Shown here: positions 41,776 to 50,357 of the stretch, one piece after another | Numbering within the stretch: position 1 is the stretch's first letter | Layout: each line of letters begins with the position of its first letter | Assembly: GCF_009647605.1 (NCBI RefSeq) | Contig: NZ_WJIF01000003.1 | Coordinates: 452,928-516,927 of the forward strand | Source: Agromyces agglutinans | GTDB taxonomy: Bacteria; Actinomycetota; Actinomycetes; Actinomycetales; Microbacteriaceae | Reading direction: 5' to 3' | Length of the DNA stretch: 64,000 nt | Made by a program: the position numbers and the translations under genes | The notes under the pieces: model-generated | What the model was told of the DNA's origin: nothing | What the model saw: the letters and a program-made list of their open reading frames with translations, nothing else | Database searches by the model: none

Positions 41776-43958
41776 GCGACCTCGTCCACCTCGAGTCCGA
41801 CGGCGTGGCCGTGCTGATCGACGCCTCGGCGCCCGGTCTGCCGCGCGTGCTGCATTGGGGCGCGGCGCTCGGCCGCCGCATCGGCGACGACGACGGATCG
41901 ACGTCCGCGGCCGCGGACGCGAGCGCGGCGGCGATCGTCGCCGCGGTCGATCGGCAGGCCGCACCCGGAACGCTCGACGCCGCCTGGCAGCTCTCGCTCT
42001 CGCCGCTCGAGGGCGACGGGTGGAGCGGCCGGCCGGGCCTCCAGGTCCGGGTCGGCGGCGTCCTGCACCATCCCCGCTGGGCGGTGCAGCACTCGAGCGC
42101 GACGGCCACGCGATTCGAGGTCGTCGCGCGCGACGAGGCATCCGACCTGGTGCTCGAATTCGAACTGTCGATCGAGGCGGGCGGCGTCGTCGCCGTCGAC
42201 CAGCGGCTTCGCCGCGACGACACAGCCGGCGGCGAGACCGCCGGCGACGCGGCACCCGCCATCGAGGTCGACTGGCTCGAGGCGACGCTGCCCGTGCCCT
42301 CGACCACCGACCGCCTGCTGAGCTTCGACGGCCGCTGGACCCGCGAGAAGCGGCCCGTCACCACGGACATGCCCGCCGGCTCGACCGTGCGGCAGTCGCG
42401 CCGCGGCCGGCCCGGGCACGACGCGCCGACGCTGTTCGCCGCCCTCGAGGCGGCGCCGCGGTGGGGCGACGGCCGCGTCTGGGCGGCACACGTCGCCTGG
42501 TCGTCGGATGCCTCGTACCGGGTCGACCGCGTGACCGACCAGGCGACCCTGATCGGCGGCGGCGAGCTGCTGCGGCCCGGCGAGGTGGTGCTCGCCCCCG
42601 GCGACGCCTACGCCGCGCCGCGCGTGCTGTTCGCGCATTCGCGCGCCGGGCTCGACGGCGTGGCCGACGGATTCCACACCCTGCTGCGGAGCCGGCCGCA
42701 CCACCCGACGACGCCCCGGCCGTTCGTGCTCAACACGTGGGAGGCGGTCTACTTCGATCACGACCCAGCGCGCGTGCTCGCGCTGGCCGAGCAGGCGGCG
42801 GCGGTCGGCGTCGAGCGGTTCGTGCTCGACGACGGCTGGTTCCTCGGGCGTCGCGACGACACGACCTCGCTCGGCGACTGGGTCGTCGACCGCGCCGTGT
42901 GGCCCGAAGGGCTCGGTCCGCTCGCCGCCCGCGTGCACGAGCTCGGCATGCAGTTCGGGCTGTGGTTCGAGCCCGAGATGGTGAGCCGCGACTCCGACGT
43001 GGCGCGCGCGCACCCCGACTGGCTCCTCCACGATGCCGGGCACCTCGACCACGACCCGCGGCTCAGCTGGCGCACCCAGTTCGTGCTCGACCTCGCGAAC
43101 CCCGCCGCCTTCGACCACGTGCTGGGGCAGGTCGACGCGCTCGTCGCCGACCTCGGCATCGACTTCATCAAGTGGGATCACAACCGCGACCTCGTCGAGA
43201 GCGTGCACGACGGCCGCCCGGGGGTGCACGGGCAGACGCTCGCGACCTACCGGCTGATGGACGAGCTCCGGCGCCGGCATCCGTCGCTCGAGATCGAGTC
43301 GTGCTCCTCCGGCGGAGCCCGCACCGACCTCGGCATCCTCGAGCACACCGACCGGGTGTGGGCGAGCGACTCCAACGATCCGGTCGAGCGACAGGACGTG
43401 CAGCGCTGGACGGGCCTGCTCCTGCCGCCCGAGCTCGTGGGCGCGCACGTCGGACCGGCGACCTCGCACAGCTCGGGCCGCACCACGGCGCTGTCCTACC
43501 GCATGGCGACGAGCCTCATGGGCTCCGCCGGGCTCGAATGGGACATCCTCGGCTGCGACGAGGACGAGCTCGCGGCGATCTCGCGCTTCACCGCGCTGTA
43601 CCGCGAGCTGCGCCCGATCACGCACCACGGCCGGGTCGTGCACCCCGACCTGCGCGACCCCGCGTGGCGGGTCACGGGTTACGTGGCATCCGACGCGGCG
43701 GTGTTCGTGGTCGCCACGGTCGCGAGCCTCGAGGACGCGCGGGCCGAACGCCTGCGGCTGCCCGGCCTCGACCCCGATCGCACGTATCGCGTTCGCGTGC
43801 GCGACGAGATCGGCGCCGCCGCCCACGGCTGGATCACCCCCGGGTGGTTCGCCGCCGGCGAGCTCGAGCTGCCGGGTGCGGTGCTCGCCGAGGTGGGCCT
43901 GCAGTTGCCCACGCTGTGGCCCGAGCAGGCCTTCGTCCTGCACCTCGAGGCGCGATAG
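41772..43958 (+). CDS. GH36 alpha-galactosidase
   Basis: The 728-residue enzyme has an N-terminal beta-supersandwich (about 1-300), then a TIM barrel with FVLDDGWFLGRRDD and FGLWFEPEMVS. IDFIKWDHNRD has nucleophile Asp469 and WASDSND the probable acid/base Asp533. No signal peptide is present, so it probably acts on imported oligosaccharides, removing galactose side chains from galactomannan fragments before the mannan enzymes. GTG 41772 has AAGGAG five bases upstream and overlaps lacI. It ends four bases from the convergent esterase. Confidence 0.93.
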   Translation: MSDLVHLESDGVAVLIDASAPGLPRVLHWGAALGRRIGDDDGSTSAAADASAAAIVAAVDRQAAPGTLDAAWQLSLSPLEGDGWSGRPGLQVRVGGVLHHPRWAVQHSSATATRFEVVARDEASDLVLEFELSIEAGGVVAVDQRLRRDDTAGGETAGDAAPAIEVDWLEATLPVPSTTDRLLSFDGRWTREKRPVTTDMPAGSTVRQSRRGRPGHDAPTLFAALEAAPRWGDGRVWAAHVAWSSDASYRVDRVTDQATLIGGGELLRPGEVVLAPGDAYAAPRVLFAHSRAGLDGVADGFHTLLRSRPHHPTTPRPFVLNTWEAVYFDHDPARVLALAEQAAAVGVERFVLDDGWFLGRRDDTTSLGDWVVDRAVWPEGLGPLAARVHELGMQFGLWFEPEMVSRDSDVARAHPDWLLHDAGHLDHDPRLSWRTQFVLDLANPAAFDHVLGQVDALVADLGIDFIKWDHNRDLVESVHDGRPGVHGQTLATYRLMDELRRRHPSLEIESCSSGGARTDLGILEHTDRVWASDSNDPVERQDVQRWTGLLLPPELVGAHVGPATSHSSGRTTALSYRMATSLMGSAGLEWDILGCDEDELAAISRFTALYRELRPITHHGRVVHPDLRDPAWRVTGYVASDAAVFVVATVASLEDARAERLRLPGLDPDRTYRVRVRDEIGAAAHGWITPGWFAAGELELPGAVLAEVGLQLPTLWPEQAFVLHLEAR

Positions 43959-43962
43959 CGGC

Positions 43963-44928
43963 CTAGACGAGGTCGGCGAGCCAGGCGGCCTGGCGCTCCC
44001 AGTGCACGCCCTGCCCGCCCTCGTGCTCGTTGAACGCGTACTCGACGACGGATGCCTCGCCGCCGTAGTGGTTCGCCGCCGCATAGACCGTCGAGGGCGG
44101 GCAGACGGGATCCATGAGTGCGACCGAGACGAGCGCGGGCGCCGTTGCGCGTCGGGCGTGGTTGACGCCGTCGAAGTACGACAGGGTGCGGAACACCTGC
44201 TCCGCGTCGCCGCGGTGCACGGCGAGGTAGCGTTCGACCTCGTGGTACGGGTCGCGGTCGGTGAGGCCGACCGCACGCTCGAAGTGGCACAGGAACGGGA
44301 CATCCGGCATCACGGCGACCAGCCCCTCGCTGAGGCCGGCGGCGGCGAAGGCGATGCCGCCGCCCTGGCTCGTGCCGGTCACGGCGACGCGGGCCGCGTC
44401 GACGAACTCGAGCTCGCGCACGGCGTCGACGAGGAGGGCCGCGTCGGTGAAGACGCGGCGGTAGTAGTACTGCTCGGGGTCGAGGATGCCCCGGGTCATG
44501 AACCCGGCCACCGAGGGACCCGTGCCGTGCGGGTCGGGCGTCGAACCACCGGTGCCCCACCCGCTGCCCTGGCCGCGCGTGTCCATGAACACCCACGCGT
44601 AGCCCGACGCCGCCCACGCGAGCCGCTCGTGCGGCAGGCCGCGCCCGCCGTTGTACCCGTTGAACTCCACGACGGTCGGCAGCGGCTCGGTCGTGCCGGC
44701 GGGAACCACGGCCCACGCCCGCACGACGTCGCCCGCGAACCCGCTGAACGCGAGGTCGTACACGTCGACGAGCGCCAGCGGCGATTCGACCCGGGTCAAC
44801 TCCGGTGCCTGCCCGACCGCGCGCGACTCGGCGAGCGTACGCGCCCAGAACGCGTCGAAGTCGGCCGGCTCGGCGACCTCGGGGCGGTACTCGCGCAGCT
44901 CAGCGGGCGAGAGGTCGAAGCGGGGCAT
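43963..44928 (-). CDS. Acetylxylan esterase / cephalosporin-C deacetylase family (CE7)
   Basis: This 321-residue alpha/beta-hydrolase has Ser187 in GTSQGGG, Asp273 in LMDPVCPPS and His302 in NEHEGG, in the same order and spacing as Bacillus CE7 deacetylase. RGQG forms the usual oxyanion-side motif. It lacks a signal peptide, as do other CE7 enzymes that deacetylate imported oligosaccharides. Next to mannan genes, the natural substrate may be acetylated gluco- or galactomannan fragments. GAAGGA precedes the ATG. Confidence 0.92.
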   Translation of the reverse strand: MPRFDLSPAELREYRPEVAEPADFDAFWARTLAESRAVGQAPELTRVESPLALVDVYDLAFSGFAGDVVRAWAVVPAGTTEPLPTVVEFNGYNGGRGLPHERLAWAASGYAWVFMDTRGQGSGWGTGGSTPDPHGTGPSVAGFMTRGILDPEQYYYRRVFTDAALLVDAVRELEFVDAARVAVTGTSQGGGIAFAAAGLSEGLVAVMPDVPFLCHFERAVGLTDRDPYHEVERYLAVHRGDAEQVFRTLSYFDGVNHARRATAPALVSVALMDPVCPPSTVYAAANHYGGEASVVEYAFNEHEGGQGVHWERQAAWLADLV

Positions 44929-45080
44929 CCGGGGTCCTTCCTTGGACGTGGGTCAGCGTGCGCCGCCCGCCAGCGTAGCGAAGCGACGCAGTGCCTCGCA
45001 GGTCTTCCGCGCCGGGGACGGCGCATGCCACGATGGGCCGTCCGCGATCCGCGGAGCAGCGATCACTCACGAGGAGCATC

Positions 45081-45560
45081 ATGAGCACCGTTCCCCCGCC
45101 GCCCCAGTCGTACGCCGCCTCGACGGGCGACGTTCCGCTCTCGCAGCCGCTCTACGGCGCGACCATCGGCCAGGCCGTCACGCGATTCTTCAAGAAGTAC
45201 GCCACGTTCTCGGGCCGCGCGAGCCGCAGCGAGTACTGGTGGTGGTTCCTCGTCAACGCGCTCGTCGTGTTCGTGCTGTCGATCATCCTGGTCCCGATCA
45301 GCCTCGCCGGGGCGACGATCGACCCGGCGACCGGCACGGCCGTTCCCGGCCCGGGCTTCTTCATCGGCTACGCGATCCTCGGCGTCTGGCTGCTCGCGGT
45401 GCTCGTGCCGAGCCTGGCCGTCATCTGGCGCCGCCTGCACGACACGAACCGCTCGGGTGGGTTCTTCTTCCTGAGCTTCATCCCCGCGGTGGGCAGCCTC
45501 ATCCTGCTCGTGCTGCTGGCGCTCGACACCGACCCGGCCGGCTCGCGCTTCGACGCCTGA
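45081..45560 (+). CDS. DUF805 family membrane protein
   Basis: The 159-residue protein has FSGRASRSEYWWWFLVN, the hallmark DUF805 N-terminal motif, and three predicted helices (about 55-75, 90-115, 130-145) with RRLHDTNRSGGFFF between the last two. The N-terminal 35 residues are Pro/Ser-rich and cytosolic. The family's role is unknown. GAGGAG lies six bases before the ATG. A strong hairpin terminator follows. Confidence 0.9.
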   Translation: MSTVPPPPQSYAASTGDVPLSQPLYGATIGQAVTRFFKKYATFSGRASRSEYWWWFLVNALVVFVLSIILVPISLAGATIDPATGTAVPGPGFFIGYAILGVWLLAVLVPSLAVIWRRLHDTNRSGGFFFLSFIPAVGSLILLVLLALDTDPAGSRFDA

Positions 45561-45572
45561 TCCACGCCGATC

Positions 45573-45606
45573 CGAGGGGCGGGCGCCGTGCGGCGCCCGC
45601 CCCTCG
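45573..45606. terminator. Strong hairpin terminator after DUF805 gene
   Basis: A perfect 15-bp stem starts CGAGGGGCGGGCGCC, with a 4-base loop GTGC. It lies 12 bases after the DUF805 stop and has no T-run. Confidence 0.8.
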
Positions 45607-45665
45607 CGCGTCCCGCTCGGGTGCGTTCTGGCGCCGCGAGCGCCCATCCCGCTACGATCGCGAGC

Positions 45666-46577
45666 ATGCCTGCAAGCGTTTACATCATCGGCCCGGCCGC
45701 GTGGAACCGGCTCGTCGTGCTCGACCGGCTCCCCGAGCCCGTGCCGCACATGCAGTTCGCCCTCGACGAGTGGGAGACGCTCGGCGGCACCTCGGCGGGC
45801 AAGGCCCTCGGGCTCGCCGGGCTCGGCCGCGAGATCGCGCTCGAGGCCCTCATCGGCGACGACGCCGACGGCCGGCGCGTGAGGGGCGCACTCGAGGCCG
45901 CGGGCATCGCCCTGACCGGGCCCGTCGCCGACCGCACCGAGCGCCACCTCAACCTGATGACCCGAGCGGGCGAGCGGGTCTCGCTCTACCTGTCGACACC
46001 GACTGACGACCCGGCGGCCGAGCCGGCCGGCGAGACCGGTACCGACGAGGCCGGTACCGACGAGGCCACCCTCGCCGCGATGTCGGCCGCCGAGGCGATC
46101 GTGCTCGACCTCTCGCCGCGCGCGGCGCGACGCATCCCGCTCGCGCGGGCCGCGAACCGCCCCATCTGGACAGACGTACACGACTACGACGGGGAGTCGG
46201 CCTTCCACCGCCCCTTCCTCGACGCCGCCGACGTCGTCTTCATGAACGCCGACCGCATCGGCGATCCGTGGCCGTTCCTCGAGCGGTGCATCCGCGGCGG
46301 CGCCTCGCTCGCGGTGTGCACCCTCGGCGCCGACGGCGCGATCGCGGTCGACGGCGGCATGACCCGCCACACGGTCGCGGCCGAGCCGGTCGAGGTGCTC
46401 GATACCAACGGCGCGGGCGACGCCTTCATGTCGGGCGTGCTCGACGCCGTGCTTTCGGGCGCTGGTCTCACCGGCTCGGGGCTCGACGACGCCCTTCGCG
46501 CCGGCGCCCGGCACGCGGCATCCGTGCTGACGACCCGCCACCTGCACCCGTCGCTCGACGCGATCCTGGGCGCCTGA
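45666..46577 (+). CDS. PfkB family carbohydrate kinase
   Basis: The 303-residue sugar kinase has LGGTSAGKALGLAGLGR in place of the usual GG-x-N motif near residue 38, and the C-terminal signature DTNGAGDAFMSGVL with the catalytic Asp near residue 253. The substrate is not readable. A TACGAT -10 box ends seven bases before the ATG, which suggests a leaderless transcript. Residues about 124-133 contain a doubled GTDEA unit from an exact 15-bp tandem duplication. Confidence 0.85.
   Translation: MPASVYIIGPAAWNRLVVLDRLPEPVPHMQFALDEWETLGGTSAGKALGLAGLGREIALEALIGDDADGRRVRGALEAAGIALTGPVADRTERHLNLMTRAGERVSLYLSTPTDDPAAEPAGETGTDEAGTDEATLAAMSAAEAIVLDLSPRAARRIPLARAANRPIWTDVHDYDGESAFHRPFLDAADVVFMNADRIGDPWPFLERCIRGGASLAVCTLGADGAIAVDGGMTRHTVAAEPVEVLDTNGAGDAFMSGVLDAVLSGAGLTGSGLDDALRAGARHAASVLTTRHLHPSLDAILGA
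46036..46065 (+). repeat. Exact 15-bp tandem duplication within the PfkB gene
   Basis: CCGGTACCGACGAGG is present twice in a row, in frame, adding five residues to an acidic surface loop. Confidence 0.85.
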
Positions 46578-46614
46578 AGCAGGGCGGCGGAGCGACCGGC
46601 GCGGCCCGCGGCCC

Positions 46615-47529
46615 TCAGCGCGCGCGGTGGTCGACGAACGGCAGCTTCGGGCCGCGTCGGGGCCGGCGCAGCCCGCCCGCGCTGCCCAGCAACCGGACGA
46701 CCCGGTACCGCTGGCCCGCCCACGGTTCGAGCGCGGCGAGCATCTCGTCGTCGGTCATGTCGCGGCCGGCGAGCGCGTGGCCGACCTGCTTCGCCAGGTG
46801 GTAGTCGCCGACCGACACCGCGTCGGCGTCGCCGAGCGCGCGCTGGGCGACCTCGGCGGCGGTCCACGCCCCGATGCCCGGGAAGAGCGTCAGTCGCGCC
46901 GCCGCCTGCTCGGGTGACAGGGCGGATGCCTCGTCGATGCGATCGGCGAAGCGGGCGGCCTCCACGATCGTGCGGGACCGGCGCGGGTCGACGCCCGCCC
47001 GATGCCACTCCCATGACGGGATGCGCGCCCATTCGGCGGGCGTCGGCACGACCTTCATGGGCCGCGGCACCGGGCCCGGGGCGTCCGTGCCGTACCGCTG
47101 CAGCAGCCATCGCCACGACGCGTGCGCCTGCAGCGTGATGACCTTCTGCTCGAGTATGGCGGGCACGAGCGCCTCGAAGACGGCGGCCGTGCGCGGGATG
47201 CGCAGGCCGGGGTTGCGCCGGTGCGCGTCGCGGAGCGGGTCGATGAGCGGGTCGAACGGCGCCGGGTCGTCGCGGTCGCCGCAGAGTTCGGGCGCCTGGG
47301 CGACGGCGAGCGCGGCCCCCGCTCCCCACGCCTGGGCGCGCAGCACGTCGGGTGCGAGCTGGGTGAGCCGGATGGTCGCCGGACCCGTTGCGGTGCGCGT
47401 CGTGCGCCAGACGGCGCCCGCATCGACCAGGAACGCCGGGTCGCCGGGACCGCGGCGGAGGCTGCCGACCGTCTGCAGCAGGTCGGTCGGATGCCTCGGC
47501 CGCCACTCGAGGGCGTGCTCGGCGATCAC
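46615..47529 (-). CDS. DNA-3-methyladenine glycosylase II-like (AlkA, HhH-GPD)
   Basis: The 304-residue base-excision repair glycosylase has the C-terminal helix-hairpin-helix LFPGIGAWTAAEV and the catalytic Asp in VSVGDYHLAKQ downstream, the HhH-GPD pair. LVPAILEQKVITLQAH matches the AlkA core. There is no regulatory Ada domain, so this is the glycosylase alone. GTG 47529 is chosen because similarity begins there; the frame runs on to 47826 with Arg-rich nonsense. It converges with the PfkB gene. Confidence 0.85.
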   Translation of the reverse strand: MIAEHALEWRPRHPTDLLQTVGSLRRGPGDPAFLVDAGAVWRTTRTATGPATIRLTQLAPDVLRAQAWGAGAALAVAQAPELCGDRDDPAPFDPLIDPLRDAHRRNPGLRIPRTAAVFEALVPAILEQKVITLQAHASWRWLLQRYGTDAPGPVPRPMKVVPTPAEWARIPSWEWHRAGVDPRRSRTIVEAARFADRIDEASALSPEQAAARLTLFPGIGAWTAAEVAQRALGDADAVSVGDYHLAKQVGHALAGRDMTDDEMLAALEPWAGQRYRVVRLLGSAGGLRRPRRGPKLPFVDHRAR

Positions 47530-47708
47530 CGCTCCAGTGTGCACCCGGCGGCTGACAGCGCGCCCCGCGCGCCCGATCGCGCTGCCCGACCACGCGCCGT
47601 CCCGGCTCGTCCCAGCAGGTAACACCGGCCGCTTCGCGGGGTCAACCCCTGTGCCCGCGCGGCCCCCGCTTCCTACGGTTGAGCCACAGCCACGCGAGGA
47701 GGCATCCG

Positions 47709-48770
47709 ATGACGATCTCGGCACCGGTCCCGGTCCGCACGGGCGAGCGATGGCCGATGCGCCTGCCCGAACCGCGGGGCGAGGTGAGCGGGCTCGTGAT
47801 CGAGCGCCTGCGGGGCGACGTGGCATCCGCCCTCGACCCGGCCGTCGCGGCCGCGGCGGTGCGCCGCTCGGCCGACCTGCTCGACGACGACGACGTGCAG
47901 CTCGCGCTGTTCCTGCTGTACGAGCTGCACTACGGCGGCCTCGACGGCGTCGACGACGCGCTCGAGTGGGAGCCCGAGGTGCTCGCCTTCCGGCGCGAGC
48001 TCGAACGCGGCTACGAGGCCGCGCTGCGCGCGCTCATCCCGCAGCCGCACGCGACGCGCGACGTGCCCGAGGCGCTGTTCGCGCTCGTCGAGGCCGCCGA
48101 CGACGGCCCCGGCCTGTCGAGCTGGGTCGAGACGGATGCCACGGCCGAGCAGGTGCGCGAGGTCATGGTGCACCGCTCGATCTACACGCTGAAGGAGGCC
48201 GATCCGCACAGCTGGGCCATCCCGCGCCTGCACGGCCGGGCGAAGTCGGCGCTCGTCGAGATCCAGGCCGACGAGTACGGCGGCGGCCGGCCCGAGCGCC
48301 TGCACGCCGAGATCTTCGCGAAGACGATGCGCGAACTCGACCTCGACGACCGGTACGGCGCGTACGCCGACCACGTGCCGGCGCTCGTCTACGCGTCGAT
48401 GAACCTGATGTCGCTGCTCGGCCTGCAGCGGCGCCTCCGCGGCGCGATCGCAGGGCACCTCGCCGCGTACGAGATGACGAGCTCGATCCCGTGCCGCGCG
48501 TACGCGAACGGCTTCCGCCGGCTGGGACTCGGCGACGAAGCCGCCGACTACTTCGACGAGCACGTCGAGGCCGACGCGGTGCACGAGCAGCTGGCCGCAC
48601 GCGACCTGGCCGGCGCCCTCGCCGACGACGAACCCGACCTCGCGGACGACATCCTGTTCGGGGCGTCCGCGTGCCTGACGGTCGACGGCCGGCTCTGGGC
48701 GAGCGTGCGCGCCGCGTTCGAAGCCGGCGGCTCGGCCCTGCGGAAGCCGCTCGACGAGGCGCGGCCATGA
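47709..48770 (+). CDS. Iron-containing redox enzyme family (haem-oxygenase-like diiron protein)
   Basis: The 353-residue helical protein carries candidate iron ligands in the order of haem-oxygenase-like diiron oxidases: Glu72 and His74 (YELHYGG), Glu184 and Asp188 (VEIQADEYGGG), His199, then His285, Asp289 and His292 (FDEHVEADAVHE). GAGGAGG stands seven bases before the ATG. It overlaps the CDGSH gene as ATGA, which suggests the iron-sulfur protein is its electron partner. Members oxidise varied substrates; the one here is unknown. Confidence 0.85.
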   Translation: MTISAPVPVRTGERWPMRLPEPRGEVSGLVIERLRGDVASALDPAVAAAAVRRSADLLDDDDVQLALFLLYELHYGGLDGVDDALEWEPEVLAFRRELERGYEAALRALIPQPHATRDVPEALFALVEAADDGPGLSSWVETDATAEQVREVMVHRSIYTLKEADPHSWAIPRLHGRAKSALVEIQADEYGGGRPERLHAEIFAKTMRELDLDDRYGAYADHVPALVYASMNLMSLLGLQRRLRGAIAGHLAAYEMTSSIPCRAYANGFRRLGLGDEAADYFDEHVEADAVHEQLAARDLAGALADDEPDLADDILFGASACLTVDGRLWASVRAAFEAGGSALRKPLDEARP

Positions 48771-49045
48771 CCGGCGCCGGCGCCGGCGCCCCGTCGGTCG
48801 TCGCGTGCCCGAACGGCCCGCTCATCGTGCGCGGCGACGTCGAGATCCGCGACGAGCGCGGCGAGCTGCTCGACCCGCATCGGCGCACCGTCGCGCTCTG
48901 CCGCTGCGGCGCGTCGGCGATCCGGCCCTTCTGCGACGGCAGCCACAAGCTCACTGGATTCCGCACCGTGCGGCCCGAGCGCGAGCCGGCCGTCGTGTAC
49001 GACGAACTCACCCGGCTGGAACCGGGACCGCGAGGTCGGCGATGA
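48767..49045 (+). CDS. CDGSH-type iron-sulfur domain protein
   Basis: The 92-residue protein has a 2Fe-2S motif with ligands Cys45, Cys47, Cys56 and His60 (CRCGASAIRPFCDGSH), complete. The N-terminal 40 residues form a small beta segment (GPLIVRGDVEI). It is translationally coupled to the diiron protein, and its tail overlaps the convergent PLD-like gene by 38 bases. It is probably an electron-transfer partner. Confidence 0.9.
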   Translation: MTGAGAGAPSVVACPNGPLIVRGDVEIRDERGELLDPHRRTVALCRCGASAIRPFCDGSHKLTGFRTVRPEREPAVVYDELTRLEPGPRGRR

Positions 49046-50114
49046 TCCGGTCGATCTCGGCGAGCGCGTAGGCGGCGAGTTCGCGCTGCGCGTCCTCGGC
49101 GGCGGCATCCGTCTCCTCGAGGTCGCCGAGCACGACGATGTTCTCGTCGTTCAGCGTGTTCGCGGGCGCGGTGTAGTTGAAGCTGCCCACGATCGTGAGC
49201 CGCTCGTCGATGACCATGAGCTTGTGGTGGAGCTTGCGCACGCCGCTGCCGCGGCGATTCGAGAACAGGTCGACGTCGCCGTCGCCGAGCCCGGCGGTCG
49301 CCGCCCAGGTCGCCGCGCCCTGGTCGCGGTCGAGCACGCCGCGGATGCTTCCGAGTGAGGGCCGCAGGCGGATCATCGTGTCGTCGATGCCCGAGGACTG
49401 CGCGAACGTGAACATCGCGAAGTCGATGCGGTGCCTCGACTTCAGCATCTGCTTCATGATCTCCATCTCGGGGCCGTGGCGCGGCGCGAACAGCGGCTTC
49501 ACGCGCAGCTTCGGCAGGCCGAACTCGGCGGGCCTCGGCTCGACGCGGTCGCGCAGGGCGCCGAACGTGCCCGAGCGCATCCGCTCGAACTCGCGCAGGT
49601 ACTGGGCGGCCGCGCGCTGGCCGTGCAGCACCACGACGTGGTTCAGGTTCTGGCCCGATCCGGCGCCCGAGGTCGCGTTCGTGCCGGTGTCGGTGCGGGT
49701 GAAGTTCGTCGAGCCCGTGAGCACGGCAGCGCCGGGCTTGCCCGCATCGCGCACGATGAACTTCTGGTGGAAGATCTTCGGGTTCAGGTCGCTGACGACG
49801 TCGACCCTCGCCTTCAGCAGTGCGCCCTGGATCACGCGGTTCTCGTCGTGCGCTCCGGCACCGAGCCACGGGTCGGCGATCGCCTTCTCCTCGGTCAGGT
49901 AGTCGCCCTCGAGGATGACCCGCACCCGCACCTTGCGCTGCCGGGCCGCGATGATCGCCTCGGCGATGGGGCGCGAGTCGATCTCCTGGACGGCGATCGC
50001 GAGCGAGTGCTCGGCCGCGCCGATGAACTCGCGGATCGCGAGGTCGAGGTCATCGGGTCCGCCGACCGATGACGGTCCGACGTACAGCTCGACTCCGCCC
50101 ACCCTGATCGGCAT
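49008..50114 (-). CDS. Phospholipase D-like (HKD) domain protein
   Basis: The 368-residue protein has two HKD half-sites: His116/Lys118/Asp123 in HQKFIVRD with following GSTNFT, and His296/Lys298/Asp303 in HHKLMVID with GSFNYT. Both are intact, so a phosphodiesterase or transphosphatidylase is predicted. No signal peptide is visible, which suggests an intracellular lipid or nucleic-acid substrate rather than a secreted lipase. The start at 50114 opens MPIRVGGVELYVGP. Confidence 0.87.
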   Translation of the reverse strand: MPIRVGGVELYVGPSSVGGPDDLDLAIREFIGAAEHSLAIAVQEIDSRPIAEAIIAARQRKVRVRVILEGDYLTEEKAIADPWLGAGAHDENRVIQGALLKARVDVVSDLNPKIFHQKFIVRDAGKPGAAVLTGSTNFTRTDTGTNATSGAGSGQNLNHVVVLHGQRAAAQYLREFERMRSGTFGALRDRVEPRPAEFGLPKLRVKPLFAPRHGPEMEIMKQMLKSRHRIDFAMFTFAQSSGIDDTMIRLRPSLGSIRGVLDRDQGAATWAATAGLGDGDVDLFSNRRGSGVRKLHHKLMVIDERLTIVGSFNYTAPANTLNDENIVVLGDLEETDAAAEDAQRELAAYALAEIDRIIADLAVPVPAG

Positions 50115-50357
50115 CGCGCACCCCGCTCTCCTGAGTCTTCCTCATGCTCGACGAACCGGCGAGCCGCCGGATCAGGGCGTGCACCGAGCTTGACCGGTGA
50201 TGCGCGAGATCGGCCTGAGGCATCCATTCAGGTGCATCACGGCGTGCGGATTGCATGATCGATTGCGCATGACGCAGGTTCCGCGCGTGGATTTTGCGCG
50301 CACTCTCCGATCGTGTCACCCTGCTCTGCGAACGACCAGCGATGAGAGGATGCCCCC

